From: Nitrosophilus labii
GTDB taxonomy: Bacteria > Campylobacterota > Campylobacteria > Campylobacterales > Nitratiruptoraceae
Length of the DNA stretch: 64,000 nucleotides
Assembly (NCBI RefSeq): GCF_014466985.1
Contig: NZ_AP022826.1
Coordinates: 1,240,001-1,304,000 of the forward strand
Direction of reading: 5' to 3'
Shown: piece after piece, positions 22,989 through 32,580 of the stretch
Position numbering within the stretch: the first letter of the stretch is position 1
How the letters are laid out: each line of letters starts with the position of its first letter
Notes under the pieces: model-generated
Databases searched by the model: none
Seen by the model: only the letters and a program-made list of their open reading frames with translations
Told to the model about the DNA's origin: nothing
Made by a program: the position numbers and the translations under genes

Positions 22989-24320
22989 TTATGCTTTTGC
23001 TTTATCTGCTTCAAGAGCCATTCTAACAATATCAGTAATATGAGTTTCCGGCCCATAAACTTCTATTGGCAAGCTTAGTCTATCTGCTGCCTCTTTAATA
23101 TCTTTAAGACCTTTTTCATAATTTGGACCACCACGTCTTACGTAAATTCTAACACCAACATTTTTCATTTTATCCGCATATTTTTCAAAAGCTTGAATTA
23201 TACCTGTAAATGTTTTGGCCACATCAGTAAAGTTTGCTATAGCTCCACCTATGATAAGTATTTTGTCTCTGCCTTGTTGATCTTTTTCTCTTGTCATCAA
23301 ATCAAGAACTGTTTCGGTATAAAATCTAGTTTCATCAGTAGTAGGACCACCGGAATATTCACCGTAGTTGGCCAAATCTTCAACACCACCTGCAAGGTCA
23401 GCTATGGTATCAGCATATACAACAGAAGCACCACCACCTGCAACCAAAGTCCAGATTCTACCTTTAGGATTCAAAACGGTAAGCTTAAGTGAAGCACCGC
23501 TCTTTGCATCAGCTTCTGCAATAGCCTCTTCTTCAGGAGTTTTTTCTTCCATACCAAAAGGTGTAGGAAACTCTACATCTCCCCAGATATCTTTCATCAT
23601 AAATCCAGCTGTATCATCAAGTCTTGCCACAAGGTCAAGAAGATAAACATTGTCGCCAACAATCACAACAGGGTTGATTTCAAGATATGCAAAGTTTAAC
23701 TCTTTAAAAAATTTATAAAAACCTACTGCAAAATTTGCATAAACATCTTTTTTGTCTGAAGGGATATCAGAAGGAATATTCTCTTTTATTATTTTTTCAA
23801 TCTCTTCATCTGAAGCATCTATAGGTATTTTGACCTCAACAACTTTATCCCAGTTTTCTTCAACTTCGACACCGCCATGAGCACTCATATAAAGAACATC
23901 ATAGTTTTCATCTAAAGTTGTTGCGGCAATATAATACTCCTCATCTTCAGAGTGTGGAGTAAAAGGCTCTACTATAAAGTGTGTCAGAATACCTTTTTGT
24001 CCACTTAATAGAGTAGTTTCGGTACTTCTTTTTTCATCTATCCATTTTGCGGCATCTTCTAAAGTAACGTCCCCAGGTTTGTTAACTTTAAAAAGAACTA
24101 AATTGTTTTTTCCTCTTTTCCCGAAGAGCATATCAGGTTTCGCAACTAATGCCTTATCTTTTAGCCATTTATACTCAGGCTCTTGGGCAATTTTAAGAAG
24201 TTCTTCGCCACTTCTTACCAATACTGATTCGAAAGGATATTTTAAAGGGGCAAAATAATTATCCCAGTTTTTAGCAAAAAGTTTTTTGCCATCATATTCA
24301 CGTATCGCTCTTTGAGCCAT
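22989..24320 (-). CDS. aclB: ATP-citrate lyase beta (small) subunit
   Basis: This 443-residue subunit resembles the succinyl-CoA synthetase beta chain, with an ATP-grasp-like N-terminal part (LFGKRGKNNLVLFK, near 65-80; NPVVIVGDNVYLLDLVARLDD, near 218-238) and a C-terminal flavodoxin-like domain (GRIWTLVAGGGASVVYADTIAD). I chose the ATG at 24320, giving MAQRAIREYDGKKL and preceded by GGAGATGG. An in-frame start at 24389 lies inside a heptamer repeat and would add 23 unrelated residues. It is first gene of the acl operon. Confidence 0.94.
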   Translation of the reverse strand: MAQRAIREYDGKKLFAKNWDNYFAPLKYPFESVLVRSGEELLKIAQEPEYKWLKDKALVAKPDMLFGKRGKNNLVLFKVNKPGDVTLEDAAKWIDEKRSTETTLLSGQKGILTHFIVEPFTPHSEDEEYYIAATTLDENYDVLYMSAHGGVEVEENWDKVVEVKIPIDASDEEIEKIIKENIPSDIPSDKKDVYANFAVGFYKFFKELNFAYLEINPVVIVGDNVYLLDLVARLDDTAGFMMKDIWGDVEFPTPFGMEEKTPEEEAIAEADAKSGASLKLTVLNPKGRIWTLVAGGGASVVYADTIADLAGGVEDLANYGEYSGGPTTDETRFYTETVLDLMTREKDQQGRDKILIIGGAIANFTDVAKTFTGIIQAFEKYADKMKNVGVRIYVRRGGPNYEKGLKDIKEAADRLSLPIEVYGPETHITDIVRMALEADKAKA

Positions 24321-24332
24321 TCCATCTCCTTT

Positions 24333-24405
24333 AATAGTGTATAGTGCGCAAGCTCGTAGTGCATAGTGTATAGTTTTAAAACTACACACTACACACTACG
24401 AACCA
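24333..24405. repeat. Inverted heptamer array G upstream of aclB
   Basis: One side carries ATAGTGT, ATAGTGC, (8 bases), GTAGTGC, ATAGTGT, ATAGTT. The other carries ACTACAC, ACTACAC, ACTACGA, ACCACTC. The arms meet at GTTTTAAAAC and would form a hairpin in the aclB leader if transcription starts upstream. Confidence 0.8.
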
Positions 24406-24479
24406 CTCACTTATTTTGTGCAATTGTAACATTCTTAAAAATATAAAGATATAAAAATAACAAATGAAAAAAAGAAACT

Positions 24480-25670
24480 TTACTTATTGTTTATTTTTGA
24501 AACATAATAGTTTCTCAAGATTATATTTTTGTGTCGAATCGAAACTTTTTTACTAAAAGGATAAATTTTTCTTTCACTTAAAAGATAATCTTCGCATCTA
24601 TTGATACCGTAAAATTTAAGCTGATTTTGTAGTTTAGTATCGTAGGTTTTTACACAATCAATTCCCATTGTTTTAAGTTTATTGGCAAGCTCTTTTGATA
24701 TATGAAAATTATAAGCAAAATGTTTTTTAGGATTCTCTAAGAGAGTATAAAGATGCTTATTAAATATTAACACAAGATCGTTTAATACTAAACTACCAAC
24801 TACGACAAAAAATAATATTTTATGTTTTTTTCTAAATTGAGGCACCCTTACTCTATAACTTGATAGAAATTCTCTTACCATAAAGATTACGCCGATCAAA
24901 ACAAACGGTGCAAAATCTTCAAAACTTATTTTTTGCCTAAAGGAAAGAAGAAGCGAAAAAATAAAAGCTATAAAAGAGATAAACCAGATAATATCCCTTT
25001 TTCCTTTTATTAAAATCCTATATATTGCGTAAAAGAAGTAAATAAATACAAATGGAGAAAAGATAGCTGAATAGATAGCGAAAGTATCTAAAAAGTAGTT
25101 TTTTGGTTTTCCGCTAACGTCAAAACCAAAAATATACATAGAAAATGCAAAAAAGACCAATGACAAGATTAATGTTAAATTATCTTTTTTATATATGGAA
25201 TAAAAAAAGAGGGCCAAAAAGAATATCGCAAATGAGTTATCTATAAATAGCATTATAGGAAAAAGTACATAAGCTTTTTTATCAAACTTTATATAAAAAT
25301 ATAAAAACAGAAGTGTAAAAAAGATAACTAAAGGAGCTTCATTCACAACTAAAGATGAGCTTATAAAACCAGGGAGTATCGAAAATATAGTTGCGGCTAA
25401 AAAAGCGTCTAGCTCTTTTTTTAAAACTTTAGTAGATATATCAAAAAAAAGCAATATATTTGCTATATTTGTAGTAATAAAAAATAGTCTTAAAGAGAGA
25501 TCATTTTGTCCTAATAATGAGCAGATAAAATTTGTAATATAGTGTAAAAGATAGCCCTCTTCATAAAAGATAAGAGCCTCTTTTGGAGAAATTGATAAAG
25601 TTGATGAAAGATACGCTAAAACAAAAAAGTAAAACAGAAGATAAGTATATAAAATATATTTATATCTCAT
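24480..25670 (-). CDS. Polytopic membrane protein, GT-C glycosyltransferase-like
   Basis: The protein has 396 residues and about ten hydrophobic segments. An acidic pair (E35, E37) follows the first membrane helix, and a C-terminal soluble tail of about 80 residues (KTMGIDCVKTYDTKLQNQLKFYGINRCEDY) follows the last. That layout resembles GT-C glycosyltransferases of the ArnT/PMT type, which use lipid-linked sugars, but I cannot see a decisive motif. It overlaps the trpG/pabA-like gene by four bases and is the last gene of a four-gene run. Confidence 0.55.
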   Translation of the reverse strand: MRYKYILYTYLLFYFFVLAYLSSTLSISPKEALIFYEEGYLLHYITNFICSLLGQNDLSLRLFFITTNIANILLFFDISTKVLKKELDAFLAATIFSILPGFISSSLVVNEAPLVIFFTLLFLYFYIKFDKKAYVLFPIMLFIDNSFAIFFLALFFYSIYKKDNLTLILSLVFFAFSMYIFGFDVSGKPKNYFLDTFAIYSAIFSPFVFIYFFYAIYRILIKGKRDIIWFISFIAFIFSLLLSFRQKISFEDFAPFVLIGVIFMVREFLSSYRVRVPQFRKKHKILFFVVVGSLVLNDLVLIFNKHLYTLLENPKKHFAYNFHISKELANKLKTMGIDCVKTYDTKLQNQLKFYGINRCEDYLLSERKIYPFSKKVSIRHKNIILRNYYVSKINNK

Positions 25671-26236
25671 AATTTTAGAAAATTGTCTATTATCTTATGA
25701 CCATATTGACTCATTATCGATTCAGGATGAAATTGAACTCCGTAAATAGGTCTATCTTTTATCTGCAAAGCCATAATCTCTTTATCATCTTTGCTATATG
25801 CCGTAACTTCTATTTCTGCAGGAAGTTCATCCTGTTTTACTACCAAAGAGTGATATCTTGTAGCTATAAAATCATTTGGAATATCATTAAATATAGGAGT
25901 ATCCTTTACAACTTCAATCATAGAAGTTTTTCCGTGCATCATATTTTTAGCTCTTATAATCTCTGCACCAAAAGCTTCAGCGATAGCCTGATGGCCTAAA
26001 CAGATCCCAAAAATAGGTTTTTTATCTTTAAAATATTTTATAACATCCAAACTTATTCCAGCCTCTTTTGGTGTAGCAGGCCCAGGAGAGATGATAATCT
26101 TTTCAGGATTTAATCTCTCTATCTCCTTAATTTTCATTTCATCATTTCTAATAACCTTCAAATCGGCACCTAACTCTAGGCAATATTGAACTATATTATA
26201 AGTGAAACTGTCATAGTTGTCTATCATCAAAATCAT
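25667..26236 (-). CDS. Glutamine amidotransferase, anthranilate/aminodeoxychorismate synthase component II
   Basis: This class I glutaminase (189 residues) feeds ammonia to a chorismate-using partner. The catalytic triad is visible: C79 in GICLGHQA, H170 and E172 in FHPES. MILMIDNYDSFTYN is the classic TrpG/PabA N-terminus. No trpE or pabB lies next to it, so tryptophan or folate use cannot be separated; one subunit may serve both. It starts two bases after the phosphoribosyltransferase gene ends. Confidence 0.9.
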   Translation of the reverse strand: MILMIDNYDSFTYNIVQYCLELGADLKVIRNDEMKIKEIERLNPEKIIISPGPATPKEAGISLDVIKYFKDKKPIFGICLGHQAIAEAFGAEIIRAKNMMHGKTSMIEVVKDTPIFNDIPNDFIATRYHSLVVKQDELPAEIEVTAYSKDDKEIMALQIKDRPIYGVQFHPESIMSQYGHKIIDNFLKL

Positions 26237-26237
26237 C

Positions 26238-26684
26238 TTAAACCTTTAAATCAGTAGTCCAAAAAAAATCTATCCAATCTTGAGCGTATTTTACAAAAAA
26301 ATCTGGTTTAAAATCTGCACCCTTTTTATAAAAAATAGCAGCCGTTTTTATATCTGTTCTTGGATATCTATCTTTAATTATCTTTACAACCTCTCTCATT
26401 GTTTCGCCACTGTCTATTATATCATCTACTATCAAAATTTTTTTTCTTCTACGTAAATCAGGAAGATTAAAAATCATCACACCTTCTAGTTTTTTAGTAT
26501 CTTCATAACCAATAGAGTTTATTGTATATACATCTCTTATACCAAAATACTCTCCTAGCATATGGGCTATACTCATACCCCCTCTTGCAATCGCAATAAT
26601 CGTATCAAAATCGAAATCTATACTTTTTGCCAATTTTTTCAGATCTTCTCTAAACTCCTCATATGGATAATAGACTTTTTTCAT
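26238..26684 (-). CDS. Purine-type phosphoribosyltransferase
   Basis: This 148-residue type I phosphoribosyltransferase has the PRPP loop LIVDDIIDSGET (84-95) and an IAIARGGMSIAHML segment (30-43) that binds pyrophosphate. Family resemblance is to Gpt/Hpt-like enzymes that attach ribose-5-phosphate to a purine base. It abuts mqnE (one-base overlap of stop and start). The futalosine pathway releases adenine, so purine salvage beside mqnE is plausible, but that link is inference. Confidence 0.8.
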   Translation of the reverse strand: MKKVYYPYEEFREDLKKLAKSIDFDFDTIIAIARGGMSIAHMLGEYFGIRDVYTINSIGYEDTKKLEGVMIFNLPDLRRRKKILIVDDIIDSGETMREVVKIIKDRYPRTDIKTAAIFYKKGADFKPDFFVKYAQDWIDFFWTTDLKV

Positions 26685-27745
26685 TACCAGACTTTCAGTT
26701 CATTATAAAGACTATCTCTCTCAACAGGTATAAAACCGCTATCTTTTATAAGATACACAAACTCCTCCAAAGGCATACCGTATCTGCTAGAAGCCCCGGC
26801 TGCGCTTTGAATAGCCTCTCTTTCTATCGTTCCGTCTAAATCGTCCGCCCCAAACTCTTGAGCTATTAAGGCTAGATTTATAGTTGAAGTAGCCCAATAC
26901 GCTTTTATATGTGGAATATTGTCTAAAATCAATCTAGAGATAGCTATAGTTTTTAGATACTCCTGTCCCGTTACAAAATCTTTCACATTTAGATAGTTGT
27001 TTTCTCTTTGATATATTAGTGGAATAAAACAGTTAAAGCCTCCGGTCTTATCCTGCAAATTTCTTAGTCTTAACATATGTTCAACACGATGTTCTCTTTT
27101 TTCCACATGCCCAAAGAGCATAGTGGCATTGCTTTTTCTTCCTCTTTGGTGCCAAAGTCTGTGTATTTCAAGCCATTCATCAGAGCTAACTTTTCCTTTG
27201 CAGATATAACTCCTTACCTCTTCATCGAATATTTCCGCACCGCCACCAGGCATACTGTCAACACCGTTTTCAATCATCATATCTATCATCTCTTCATATG
27301 TGTAACCATACTCTTTAGCCAAAAAGTTTATTTCTGCCGCGGTAAGCGCTTTTACGTGTATATGTGGAAAGTTCGCTTTTATCTTTTTAAATATCCCCAT
27401 ATACCACTCAAGACCGGCTTTGTCATTATGAGCAGAGACTATATGAACCTCTTTAACTCCTCTTTTGCTAGCCTCTTCTACTATAGAAAGAATCTCTTCG
27501 TGACTCATGGTATAGGGATTTGGGTTTTTTCTGTTTGCGCTAAAAGCACAAAATTTGCAGATATCTTTGCAAATATTTGTAGGATTTATATGACGATTGA
27601 TATTGAAAAAGCTCTTTTTACCGTAAAGTTTTTCTCTTTTTTTAAAAGCATATTTTCCAAGAGTAAAAATATCTAGTTCATAAAGTTTAATGCTATCTTC
27701 AAATTCTAGTCTTTCACCGCTCTCTAGCTTTTCTATAATATCCAT
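26684..27745 (-). CDS. mqnE: Aminofutalosine synthase, radical SAM
   Basis: MqnE joins 3-enolpyruvoyl-benzoate with a SAM-derived adenosyl radical to give aminofutalosine, an early step in menaquinone synthesis. Its 353 residues hold the radical-SAM cluster motif C59-x3-C63-x2-C66 (NICKDICKFC). HVKALTAAEI, DSMPGGGAEIF and NATMLFGHVE are MqnE-type signatures that separate it from MqnC and from CofH. The futalosine route is standard in Campylobacterota. It is first in its operon, divergent from glnD. Confidence 0.93.
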   Translation of the reverse strand: MDIIEKLESGERLEFEDSIKLYELDIFTLGKYAFKKREKLYGKKSFFNINRHINPTNICKDICKFCAFSANRKNPNPYTMSHEEILSIVEEASKRGVKEVHIVSAHNDKAGLEWYMGIFKKIKANFPHIHVKALTAAEINFLAKEYGYTYEEMIDMMIENGVDSMPGGGAEIFDEEVRSYICKGKVSSDEWLEIHRLWHQRGRKSNATMLFGHVEKREHRVEHMLRLRNLQDKTGGFNCFIPLIYQRENNYLNVKDFVTGQEYLKTIAISRLILDNIPHIKAYWATSTINLALIAQEFGADDLDGTIEREAIQSAAGASSRYGMPLEEFVYLIKDSGFIPVERDSLYNELKVW

Positions 27746-27846
27746 TCTTTTCCTTTGTAACTGCTAGCCTGATAGCTCGTATGCATTAGCGCAATTATAC
27801 AAAAAAAGAGTATAATTTTGAAAAACTTCAAAAAGGTCTAAATAGA

Positions 27847-30372
27847 ATGGATCTAAAACTAAAAATTGAAGAGCTGTTAAATCAAAACGCCTCGGAGCTT
27901 GAGATATCAAAAACGCTAAGAGAGTATATAAAAAACTATTTTAAAACTTTGGATAAACTTTTCGAAAAGAGCCAAGGCAAGGACTTTCTAGTAAAACACA
28001 CAAAATATATCGACTCCATTATACTCTCTATCTATAAAGTGGCGGTTAGAAAAATGTTTGGACTCTACACGCCTATGAGCAACTCTGTTCCTATTGCATT
28101 GATAGCTCTTGGTAGTTACGGTAGAGAGCAGATGGCACCCTACTCAGATATTGATCTGATGATAGTTTATGAAAATGTAGAAGGCTATAATGTAAAAGCT
28201 CTCATTGAAAAGATTTTATACATAATTTGGGATACAAAACTAAAACTTGGACATAGAGTTCACAAGCTAAACGAGCTTTTAGAGGTTTCAAGAGAAGATG
28301 AAACTATAAAAACCGCTTTAATAGAGTCTAGATTTATATGCGGTTCAAAATATCTTTGGTTTAAAGTAGAAAATGAATTAAATAGGATAAGATACGATAA
28401 CCAAAAAGAGTTTATTTTTAAAAAGTTAAAAGAGGCTCAAAAAAGAAGAGAAAAGTACCCTATCTCCATGGAACCTAACATAAAAGAGGGTGTTGGCTCT
28501 TTAAGAGATGCGAATCTTCTTTTTTGGATAGCCAATATACTATATGGTATTAAAACATTAAAGGATTTAACTGGAAAGCTTTTTAGCGATGAAGAGTACA
28601 AAGATTTCAGAATAGCGCTTGAGTGGCTTTTTCGTATAAGAGCCGCTCTTCATCTTTGTGCAAAGAAAAAAAAAGATAGACTGCTTTTGCAATATATTCC
28701 TGACGTTGCGAAAAAATTGTCCATTAAAAGCAAAAACGAAAAAAAAGCTCAACAGATTCTGGTCTCAAGAACTTTGCAGGCTCTTCATACAATTGACTCT
28801 TTTTCGCAGATGTTTTCCAAAAAGATGATAAGAAAATTTCTTTATGACCCCAAAAACATATCTCTACTCAGAAAAAAAAGAGTTAATAAATATCTTTATA
28901 TATGCAATAACAAAATATACTCCTCATTTTATACCAAAGAGAGAGCTTTAAAAGATTTTTTAGCAGTATTGGAGTTTTGCAATTTTAAAGAGTATGATTC
29001 AAGTTTTATTCACTTTACAAAAAGTGTAAGATTCTCAAAAAATCTCGATAAAAAAAGCAGGGCATTGATAAAAAAACTTTTTTTCAAAGAAAATCTTTAT
29101 CCCATCTTAAAACTTCTTTACGATTCAGATCTTTTACCCGTAGTTATACCTCCATTAAAAAAAGTTATGTTTTTACCGCAATTTGATGGATATCATCACT
29201 ATCCTGTAGATATCCATTTGCTATATACCATAAAATATCTTGAAAATATAGAAGACGATTTCATTAAAGAGATATACGAAAAACTCACAAAAACTGAAAA
29301 AGCCCTCTTAAAACTAGCGGCATTTTTACACGATGCAGGCAAAGGAAGAATCCAAGAACATAGCGAAGTTGGAGCGAAACTTTTTAGGGTTTTTTCAAAA
29401 AAGATAGGATTTAGTGATGAAATGACAGAACTTGGAAGCCTTTTGATAAAATACCATGTTTCTATGAGCAATACCGCCTACAGAGAAGATATTTACAACG
29501 AAAAAACACTCTTTTCGTTCACAGCTAAACTTAAAACCAAAAAAGCTTTAGACTTGCTGTATATTCTTACATATGCAGATATCAATGCCGTGGGAAAAGA
29601 GATATATACCTCCTACAATGCAAGACTACTTAAAGAGCTTTATTTAATGGCTAGTGAGACATTTGAGAAAAAAGAGATTTTGGAAGAGAGTGCAAAGAGA
29701 CTAAAAAAAGAAGCGGCTTTGAAAAGAAACCAAAGATTTTTGAATCTTCCTAAGATTTTGCAAAAAAAGATACTATCTATAGAATCTAACCTCTTTTTTA
29801 TTAAACATAAAGTTGACGAGATTATAGAAATATCATTAATGGCCTATCAAACAGAAGATTATCAATATAAAATAAAAAATGATGAGTACCTAAGTATCGA
29901 AATAATAAGAAAAGCACCTTTAAACCTAGGTTTTCTTCTAGGAAAACTAAGCTTTTTAGATGTGGCCTCTATGGAGGTTTTTAAACTATTTGATGATATA
30001 AAATATTTCAAAATAGAATTTTTAGAAAAAGTGGACGAAGGAAATCTAAGCTTCATACAAAAAATAGTAAAAGACTCTTTCGATATGAGCAGAAAAATAA
30101 CCCTCAAAAGACCAGAAATAAAGAAAGAAGAGATTAAGATAAATTGTGAGCACTCCAATACTTATGCGTCACTCTTTTTAAATGTAAAAAATCAAAAGGG
30201 TCTTCTCGCATTTATCGCAACACTTTTTGACAAATACGGTATAGAGATAGCTACCGCAAAGGTTCATACCATAAAAAATAGAGCAAGAGATCTTTTTTTA
30301 ATAGAAAAGAATGGAAACTTTTGCAATAATAAAGAAGAAATTATAAAAATTTTAACGGACGGTGAAACTTAA
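27847..30372 (+). CDS. glnD: Bifunctional PII uridylyltransferase/uridylyl-removing enzyme-like protein
   Basis: The 841-residue protein has the GlnD order of domains. A nucleotidyltransferase domain has GSYGRE (89-94) with acidic D101 and D103. A GlnE-type middle helical part follows. An HD domain carries HDAGKG at about 495. The C-terminal ACT domain (about 775-841, LLAFIATLFDKYGIEIATAKV) senses glutamine. Only one ACT copy is obvious where the enterobacterial enzyme has two; the first may be degenerate near 680-740. Its stop shares a base with the glmS start (TAATG), so the two are translationally coupled. Confidence 0.85.
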   Translation: MDLKLKIEELLNQNASELEISKTLREYIKNYFKTLDKLFEKSQGKDFLVKHTKYIDSIILSIYKVAVRKMFGLYTPMSNSVPIALIALGSYGREQMAPYSDIDLMIVYENVEGYNVKALIEKILYIIWDTKLKLGHRVHKLNELLEVSREDETIKTALIESRFICGSKYLWFKVENELNRIRYDNQKEFIFKKLKEAQKRREKYPISMEPNIKEGVGSLRDANLLFWIANILYGIKTLKDLTGKLFSDEEYKDFRIALEWLFRIRAALHLCAKKKKDRLLLQYIPDVAKKLSIKSKNEKKAQQILVSRTLQALHTIDSFSQMFSKKMIRKFLYDPKNISLLRKKRVNKYLYICNNKIYSSFYTKERALKDFLAVLEFCNFKEYDSSFIHFTKSVRFSKNLDKKSRALIKKLFFKENLYPILKLLYDSDLLPVVIPPLKKVMFLPQFDGYHHYPVDIHLLYTIKYLENIEDDFIKEIYEKLTKTEKALLKLAAFLHDAGKGRIQEHSEVGAKLFRVFSKKIGFSDEMTELGSLLIKYHVSMSNTAYREDIYNEKTLFSFTAKLKTKKALDLLYILTYADINAVGKEIYTSYNARLLKELYLMASETFEKKEILEESAKRLKKEAALKRNQRFLNLPKILQKKILSIESNLFFIKHKVDEIIEISLMAYQTEDYQYKIKNDEYLSIEIIRKAPLNLGFLLGKLSFLDVASMEVFKLFDDIKYFKIEFLEKVDEGNLSFIQKIVKDSFDMSRKITLKRPEIKKEEIKINCEHSNTYASLFLNVKNQKGLLAFIATLFDKYGIEIATAKVHTIKNRARDLFLIEKNGNFCNNKEEIIKILTDGET

Positions 30373-32183
30373 TGTGTGGAATAGTAGGATATATCGGAAG
30401 TAATGATATAAAAAATTTTTTGCTTCAAGGCTTAAAAGAGCTTGAATACAGGGGTTACGACAGCGCAGGACTAGCTGTTATAGAAAAAGACTCAATGCAA
30501 GTTTTTAAAGCTGTAGGAAAGATAAAAAACCTCGAAGAAAAAACCAAAGATTTTAAAACAAAAAATTTTGGTATAGGTATAGCCCATACCAGATGGGCAA
30601 CACATGGTAAGCCGACAGAATTAAACGCACATCCCCATTTAGGAGAGTTTAGTTACGTAGTTCATAACGGCATTATAGAAAACTATAAAGAACTAAAAAC
30701 AGAACTTGAAGAAAACGGATACAACTTTATAAGTCAGACCGATACCGAAACTATAGTCCATCTTTTTGAAGATTATTATAAAAAAAGCAAAAGCCCTTTT
30801 GAAGCGTTTGAGAAAACAGTTTCTAAACTCGATGGTGCATACGCTATTTTGCTTATAACAAAAGCGGCACCCGATACTATATTTTTCGCTAAAAACGGCT
30901 CTCCGCTCATTATCGGAAAAAATGAAAAAAATGAGATATTTTTTGCATCTTCCGATGCTCCCTTGATAGGATATGCAAAAGAGGTTGCATATCTAGAAGA
31001 TCATATTTACGGATATGTGAATAAAGAGGGAATAAAAACATTTTTGGAAAAAGAAGAGAAAAATCTAGAATTTAAACCTTTAACAGCAAATAAAGAGTTA
31101 GCGCAAAAAGGCGGTTTTAGATTTTTTATGGAAAAAGAGATATATGAACAATCAAGAGTAATTAGTGAAACTATGATGGGTAGAGTAAAAGCGGATAAAA
31201 TCGAGTTTGAAGAGATTGAGGAAGGTTTTTTCACAGAGATTGAAAATATCAAAATATGCGCCTGCGGTACAAGCTACCACGCAGGGCTTAGCGCAAGCTA
31301 TCTATTTGAGAGGCTCTCAAAAATCCCGACAAACGTAGAGATTGCCAGTGAGTTTAGATATAAAGAGCCCATTTTAAACAAAAAAACTCTTTTTATAGTT
31401 ATCAGCCAAAGCGGGGAAACTGCCGATACTTTAGAAGCTCTTAAGATGGCAAAAAATGCGGGTCTTAAAACTTTGGCTATCTGTAACGTTGACAACTCGT
31501 CAATTGTAAGGATGGCCGATAGAACAATTCTTACAAGAGCGGGGATAGAAAAAGGAGTAGCTAGTACTAAAGCATTTGCCACTCAGATGATGGTTTTATG
31601 GATGCTAAGTCTTTATCTTGCACAAAAAAGAGCTACTCTAGATAAAGAGTCTATCTCAAAAGAGATAGACTCTATGCTTCATATCCCAAAAGTATTAGTG
31701 GTTGAAACCTCTTTGCACGAAAAGATAAAAAGATTATCAAAAAGATATCTTCACGGACACGGATTTTTTTACATAGGAAGAGATATTTTCTATCCCCTAG
31801 CGCTTGAGGGAGCATTGAAACTAAAGGAGATAAGTTATCTTCACGCAGAAGGATATCCTGCTGGAGAGATGAAACATGGTCCCATCGCTTTGGCTGATCC
31901 TGAACTTTTTACGATAGCTCTTATGCCCAAAAACCTACTTTATGATAAGATAAAAAGCAACGTAGAAGAGTTAAGCGCTAGAGACTCCACAATCCTTGCG
32001 ATAAGTCCATTGGAGTTTGATATAGCTGATGATTTTATCAAAATAAAAGAGTATAATCATTATATGTTAGAATATTTTGAAATGATGTTAATAATACAGC
32101 TTTTGGCTCTTGAGATTGCAACAAGACTTGGAAACGATGTAGATATGCCAAGAAATCTTGCGAAAAGCGTTACCGTGGAGTAG
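30372..32183 (+). CDS. glmS: Glutamine--fructose-6-phosphate aminotransferase (isomerizing)
   Basis: GlmS makes glucosamine-6-phosphate, the entry to peptidoglycan and LPS amino sugars. Its 603 residues start MCGIVGYIG, with C2 as the glutaminase nucleophile. HTRWATHG (75-82) belongs to the glutaminase domain, two SIS sugar-isomerase domains follow (about 285-420 and 455-595), and the end is PRNLAKSVTVE. No glmS ribozyme can be present, because the gene starts directly in the glnD stop. The flgN-like gene begins immediately after the stop codon. Confidence 0.97.
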   Translation: MCGIVGYIGSNDIKNFLLQGLKELEYRGYDSAGLAVIEKDSMQVFKAVGKIKNLEEKTKDFKTKNFGIGIAHTRWATHGKPTELNAHPHLGEFSYVVHNGIIENYKELKTELEENGYNFISQTDTETIVHLFEDYYKKSKSPFEAFEKTVSKLDGAYAILLITKAAPDTIFFAKNGSPLIIGKNEKNEIFFASSDAPLIGYAKEVAYLEDHIYGYVNKEGIKTFLEKEEKNLEFKPLTANKELAQKGGFRFFMEKEIYEQSRVISETMMGRVKADKIEFEEIEEGFFTEIENIKICACGTSYHAGLSASYLFERLSKIPTNVEIASEFRYKEPILNKKTLFIVISQSGETADTLEALKMAKNAGLKTLAICNVDNSSIVRMADRTILTRAGIEKGVASTKAFATQMMVLWMLSLYLAQKRATLDKESISKEIDSMLHIPKVLVVETSLHEKIKRLSKRYLHGHGFFYIGRDIFYPLALEGALKLKEISYLHAEGYPAGEMKHGPIALADPELFTIALMPKNLLYDKIKSNVEELSARDSTILAISPLEFDIADDFIKIKEYNHYMLEYFEMMLIIQLLALEIATRLGNDVDMPRNLAKSVTVE

Positions 32184-32546
32184 ATGATGAAAAAGACTGA
32201 AGAGTTGTTAAAAAATTTTTTAGAACTGTTAAAAAAAGAGAATAGACTCTTAATTGAGAGTTTAGGAAGTAAAGAGGCCTCAGAAGATCTTTTAGAGACT
32301 ATCAAAAATAAAGAGTATGTTTTATCTGAGATTTTATCGTTAGAAAAAAAAGATGTTGAACCTTTTGAAGAACTGTTAATAAATATAGAAAACTTTACCC
32401 AAAGAAACAAAATACTTGCCAATGGCAATATAGAATTTATCAACGAGGTTTTTGAAGCTATATTTGAAGAAAATAGTACAAAACAGTATACTAAAGACGG
32501 ATCTTTGGAAACAAAAAGAGAAACCATACTAAACAAAAAAGCTTAA
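32184..32546 (+). CDS. FlgN-like flagellar chaperone
   Basis: This 120-residue, mostly helical, charged protein directly follows glmS and directly precedes flgK. Its size, heptad-rich N-terminus (ELLKNFLELLKKENRLLIESL) and position match FlgN, the export chaperone that holds FlgK and FlgL. Sequence conservation in this family is poor, so position carries much of the weight. Its last codons overlap the region holding the sigma-28 promoter of flgK. Confidence 0.65.
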   Translation: MMKKTEELLKNFLELLKKENRLLIESLGSKEASEDLLETIKNKEYVLSEILSLEKKDVEPFEELLINIENFTQRNKILANGNIEFINEVFEAIFEENSTKQYTKDGSLETKRETILNKKA

Positions 32547-32557
32547 ATACCGATAAT
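32530..32557 (+). promoter_or_regulatory. Sigma-28 (FliA) promoter of flgK
   Basis: TAAA at 32530-32533 and CCGATAAT at 32550-32557, separated by 16 bases, match the TAAA-N15-GCCGATAA consensus. flgK starts 24 bases after the -10 element. Confidence 0.82.
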
Positions 32558-32580
32558 TAAAAAAACAAAAAAGGACAAAT

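Noticed and set aside
27077-27676. Plus-strand frame of 199 codons
   Set aside because: It is antisense to mqnE, whose cluster motif and family signatures are clear.
32060-32536. Minus-strand frame of 158 codons
   Set aside because: It is opposite glmS and flgN, is serine/phenylalanine-rich and has the look of an antisense shadow.
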